Under the pieces are notes generated by a model. It saw nothing but the letters and a program-made list of their open reading frames with translations. It had not been told where the DNA came from and searched no databases. A DNA stretch of 64,000 nucleotides from positions 3,713-67,712 of the forward strand of contig CAZVIQ010000001.1 of NCBI GenBank assembly GCA_964626795.1, read 5' to 3'. Position 1 is the stretch's first letter; the number at the start of each line of letters is the position of its first letter. Made by a program: the position numbers and the translations under genes. This DNA comes from RGIG1840 sp964626795 (GTDB lineage: Bacteria > Bacillota_I > Bacilli_A > RF39 > UBA660). Shown piece by piece: positions 61,343 through 64,000 of the stretch.

Positions 61343-61469
61343 GGTATCCTCCTTATTATTAATATTTACTATTATTTCTTTATTATAAGAAAAAATAACA
61401 GAAATTTTAAAAATAAAAAAGCATTTTGCAAAGTTTTGTCAAATAATATAAGTAGGAGGATAATTATTT

Positions 61470-62159
61470 ATGATAAAAAAAGAAATTAAAAATTATGAAG
61501 AAAGAATATTTGAAGACATTAGACATGTTGATGAAAATGAAAATGAATTTTGGGAGGCCAGAGAATTACAATTAATTTTAGAGTATAAAGAATGACGCTT
61601 TTTTCAAAAAGTTATAGAAAAAGCTCAAATATCTTGCTCGATGAGCAACAATAGTATAAACGACCATTTCGGAGTATGCTCCAAAATGGTTAAAACGGGT
61701 GATTCAACAAGAGCAATCATAGATTACAGATTATCGCGATATGCGTGCTATTTAATAGTTCAAAATGGAAATCCAAAAAATAAAAATATTGTACTTGGAC
61801 AAACATATTTCGCAGTACAAACTAGAAGACAGGAACTAACAGATGAAGAATATAAGCATTTATCAGAAGAAGATAAAAGATTTTATAAAAGAAAAGATAT
61901 TAAAACAGGAAATTATACTTTGAATCAAACTGCTAAACAGACAGGAGTAAAAAAATTTGATATATTTCATAATGCTGGATATAAGGGACTTTATAATGGA
62001 GAAACGTCTAATGATATCGCCAAGCGAAAAGATTTAAGATATAGGGAAGATATACTTGACAATATGTGTAGTGAAGAATTAGTAGCTAATGAATTTAGAA
62101 TATCTCAAACAGAAGCTAAACTTAAAAGAGAAAACATTAAAGGTGAAAAAGAAGTTTAA
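61470..62159 (+). pseudogene. dinD: DinD-like damage-inducible protein with an in-frame UGA
   Basis: From the ATG at 61470 (GGAGG upstream) one frame of 229 codons runs to TAA at 62157-62159, broken only by TGA at 61593-61595 (codon 42). Before it: IRHVDENENEFWEARELQLILEYKE; after it: RFFQKVIEKAQISC. In DinD proteins this spot reads YK(E/D)WR, so TGA replaces the conserved Trp codon TGG by one base change. Downstream features include VQNGNPKNKNIVLGQTYFAVQTR and the N-rich C-terminus. DinD in E. coli inhibits RecA filament activities. No SOS box is visible upstream. A shorter product could start at an internal ATG (61641). Confidence 0.8.
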
Positions 62160-62200
62160 AAGAATTAGAAAAAAGTAAAAGTAATGTTATATAACATTAA

Positions 62201-62227
62201 AAAAGATTCATATGTATTGAATCTTTT
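62201..62227. terminator. Bidirectional terminator between dinD and lysS
   Basis: AAAAGATTCA (62201-62210) pairs with TGAATCTTTT (62218-62227), preceded by a second palindrome AATGTTATATAACATT. Both genes read into it. Confidence 0.85.
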
Positions 62228-62236
62228 ACTTATAAA

Positions 62237-63724
62237 TTAATTTTCTTCATTTGATTTTAATGGTTTCATTAATGGAAACATAACACATTCTCTAATTGGT
62301 CTATCCATTAGTGTTGAAAATAGTCTTTCTGATACACCAAATCCAAAAGCAGGAGGCATACCGTATTCTAATGATTCTATAAATTCATAATCATGTTCGT
62401 GGGCTTCTTTATCTCCTTCTAAAGCCATTTGTCTTTGTTCTTTAAATCTATTTTCTAAATCAATTGGATCATTTAATTCTGTATAACCATTTCCCATTTC
62501 AGAACCTGTTAATATAATTTGAAATTGCGCTACTTTTCTTTCATCTTCTTTTAGACGTTTTGGAAGAGGATTTAATTCTACTGGTTGTCCTACTAAAAAT
62601 CCTGGACCACTTAAAGTTTTACGTACTATCTTCCATAATATATCAACTAATCTCCAATATGGTGCAGTTGGTTCAAATTCTACATCAGATTTTTCTAAAT
62701 ATTTTATTATTTCTTCTTTTGTAGCTTTATAGATATTTATTCCTGTACCTTTTTCTACTACAGTTTCAAAATCATAAATTTCCCATTCTTTATCCATATC
62801 AATTTCAAAACCTTTAGAAGTGAATTTAGAAGTACCTAATACACTTTTAGTAACACGACGATACATTTCTTTAACAAACTCCATACCATCTTTATAATCA
62901 GCATAAGCCCAGTAGAATTCCATTTGAGTATAATCTTGTAAGTGTTCTGGACTCATTCCTTCGTTTCTAAACTGTCTTCCAATTTCAAAAGTTTTTTCAT
63001 AACCTGCTACTAAAAGCTTCTTTTGCCATAATTCACCCATTGAAATTCTTAAGAAGACATCTAAATCTAAAGCATTGTGATGAGTTAGAAAAGGAGTAGC
63101 AGCAGCACCGCCAGCACTGTTTTCCAAAATCGGTGTTTCAACTTCTAAAAAATCGTTTTCTAATAAGTAATTACGAATAGTTGCCCAAAATTTTTGTTTT
63201 TTAAAAAATATCTCTTTAACTTCAGGATCCATAATTATATCTAAATATCTTCTTCTAAGTTTTATTTCAGAATCACTAAGACCATGAAATTTATCTGGAA
63301 GGGGCTTTAATGCTTTTGCTAAATGAACATATTTCAGTGCTTTAACGCTTAGCTCTCCTGTATTTGTTCTAAAAACTGATCCTTCTATACCTACGATATC
63401 ACCTAAATCAGATTTATCAAATAATTCATATTCTACTTCACTAACGGCATCTTCTCTAACGTAAATTTGAATTTGTCCATACTTATCTTGTAAGTGCATA
63501 AATCCTACTTTACCTTTACCTCTTTTAGTCATTATTCTTCCAGCTACACTAACAGGTATTTCAACTTCATGTAATTCTTCTTTAGTCATATGATCATATT
63601 TTTCTTTAATTTCTTTTGAATTTGATGTTACTTCAAAACGATGACCAAAAGGGTCAACTCCTAAACTTCTTAAGTGTTCAACTTTTTCTCTTCTTACTAT
63701 TTCTTGTTCTGTAAGTTCTCTCAT
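62237..63724 (-). CDS. lysS: Lysine--tRNA ligase, class II
   Basis: A 495-residue class II synthetase: an N-terminal OB-fold anticodon-binding domain (AGRIMTKRGKGKVGFMHLQD) and LRRRYLDIIMDPEVKEIF (motif 1 area). Motif 2 is FEIGRQFRNEGMSPEHLQDYTQMEFYW in parts (FRNEGM, TQMEFYWAY). Motif 3 is GMPPAFGFGVSERL. The HLQDYTQMEF variant differs from the commoner HNPEFT form. GGAGGAAAG precedes the ATG on the minus strand. Control is through the T-box upstream. Confidence 0.93.
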   Translation of the reverse strand: MRELTEQEIVRREKVEHLRSLGVDPFGHRFEVTSNSKEIKEKYDHMTKEELHEVEIPVSVAGRIMTKRGKGKVGFMHLQDKYGQIQIYVREDAVSEVEYELFDKSDLGDIVGIEGSVFRTNTGELSVKALKYVHLAKALKPLPDKFHGLSDSEIKLRRRYLDIIMDPEVKEIFFKKQKFWATIRNYLLENDFLEVETPILENSAGGAAATPFLTHHNALDLDVFLRISMGELWQKKLLVAGYEKTFEIGRQFRNEGMSPEHLQDYTQMEFYWAYADYKDGMEFVKEMYRRVTKSVLGTSKFTSKGFEIDMDKEWEIYDFETVVEKGTGINIYKATKEEIIKYLEKSDVEFEPTAPYWRLVDILWKIVRKTLSGPGFLVGQPVELNPLPKRLKEDERKVAQFQIILTGSEMGNGYTELNDPIDLENRFKEQRQMALEGDKEAHEHDYEFIESLEYGMPPAFGFGVSERLFSTLMDRPIRECVMFPLMKPLKSNEEN

Positions 63725-63739
63725 TTTTCTTTCCTCCTA

Positions 63740-63928
63740 TAAAAAAAGATAGTAACTAAGAGTGCATATGCACGGTACCATCTTAAATTTAACTTAATCA
63801 TTATAACGGTTTTAACCGGGATTTCTCCATTCTACAGTCTTTATTCATATTGCTATAGTATTAGTTTTCACCGACCACTAACTCTCTAAAAACAGTTACA
63901 ATACTACTCATCTGCTTCATTAATTTAT
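63740..63928 (-). ncRNA. T-box riboswitch leader, lysine specificity
   Basis: On the minus strand the leader has AGTA, AGAGAG and a GGTCGGTGAAAA distal loop. The specifier loop is GAATAAAGAC with AAA as codon. The T-box AAGATGGTACCGTG is at 63771-63784 (plus coordinates), and a terminator AAGATGGTA/TACTATCTT encloses the GTGCATATGCAC palindrome, followed by T residues. The specifier layout (GAR-T-codon) matches the Met T-box at 21042. Confidence 0.9.
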
Positions 63929-63934
63929 GTGAAT

Positions 63935-63963
63935 ATATTACTATATATTTATTTTAAAGTCAA
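63935..63963 (-). promoter_or_regulatory. Promoter of the lysS T-box transcript
   Basis: Minus-strand TTGACT (63958-63963), 17-base spacer, TAATAT (63935-63940); expected start near 63928. Confidence 0.75.
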
Positions 63964-64000
63964 ACAAATTTCATGATTAGAAAAATTGATTAATAAATTA

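Noticed and set aside
61593..61595. UGA read as tryptophan (Mycoplasma-type code)
   Set aside because: All other genes use TGG for conserved Trp and several genes (mfd, holB, yabG) end in TGA at the expected place.

Overview
The window is the replication-origin region of a low-GC Gram-positive, spore-forming bacterium of the class Bacilli. The evidence is the rpmH-dnaA divergence with DnaA boxes on both sides of dnaA, the dnaN-recF-gyrB-gyrA cluster, a small-type SRP RNA next to dnaX, T-box leaders, and a long run of sporulation genes (bofA, ricT, spoVT, yabG, veg, spoVG, spo0A, yabP, yabQ, soj/spo0J). The sequence is strongly AT-rich, and many proteins are shorter and richer in Lys/Ile/Asn than their Bacillus counterparts. 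This suggests a gut-type lineage near the Erysipelotrichales/RF39-like Bacilli; that placement is inference. TGA is used as a normal stop, so the Mycoplasma code does not apply. Three N-runs (28375-28436, 36648-36747, 55964-56063) indicate a draft or metagenome-derived assembly.

Layout. Positions 1-690: the 3' end of an ATP-grasp gene meets a solitary rpmH at a shared terminator, followed by oriC. Positions 690-9420: dnaA, dnaN, a ComK-family regulator where yaaA usually lies, recF, gyrB, gyrA. Positions 9420-9740: a segregation island with one Noc-type site, two perfect parS palindromes and the SRP RNA gene. Positions 9740-19860: tadA, dnaX (with a second Noc-type site inside it), ybaB, recR, bofA, holB, ricT, trmN6, rsmI, pth and mfd in near-Bacillus order. 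Positions 19860-33160: ppa, spoVT, a Met T-box leading dut-metG, tatD, a SleB-like hydrolase, rsmA, a collagen-like protein, yabG, veg, spoVG, secA, an inserted AAA/DUF4143 ATPase and prfB. Positions 33160-38260: spo0A preceded by 0A-box-like sites, a 591-residue tail-anchored protein of unknown family, gpmI, yabP, yabQ, divIC.

Positions 38260-44540 are more accessory. A promoter with nine consecutive G in its spacer precedes a decayed SipW-type signal-peptide gene. Then come tilS, ftsH, a metallo-beta-lactamase-fold enzyme, and a larger glycine-rich gene of the same secreted family that is split by a frameshift. Positions 44600-50860: soj, spo0J, DUF951, an AbgT transporter, ychF, a DUF975 protein, rpsF, ssb, rpsR. 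Positions 50880-64000: another SipW-type remnant, then (minus strand) yugP, a ClpC-like ATPase and a carboxylate-type transporter. After these come a two-ATPase ABC exporter operon, a Ku plus ATP-dependent ligase end-joining pair, dinD interrupted by one UGA, and lysS behind a Lys T-box.

How it works together. Replication initiation, clamp loading, recombination and translation-quality genes are packed co-directionally to the right of oriC. parS and Noc-type sites about 9-11 kb from dnaA would be read by Spo0J (encoded at 45.4 kb) and by a Noc that is not in the window. The boxes shared by spo0A and the comK-like gene suggest that Spo0A links sporulation to competence. The variable or broken genes are the surface-protein family, the DUF4143 ATPase and dinD.
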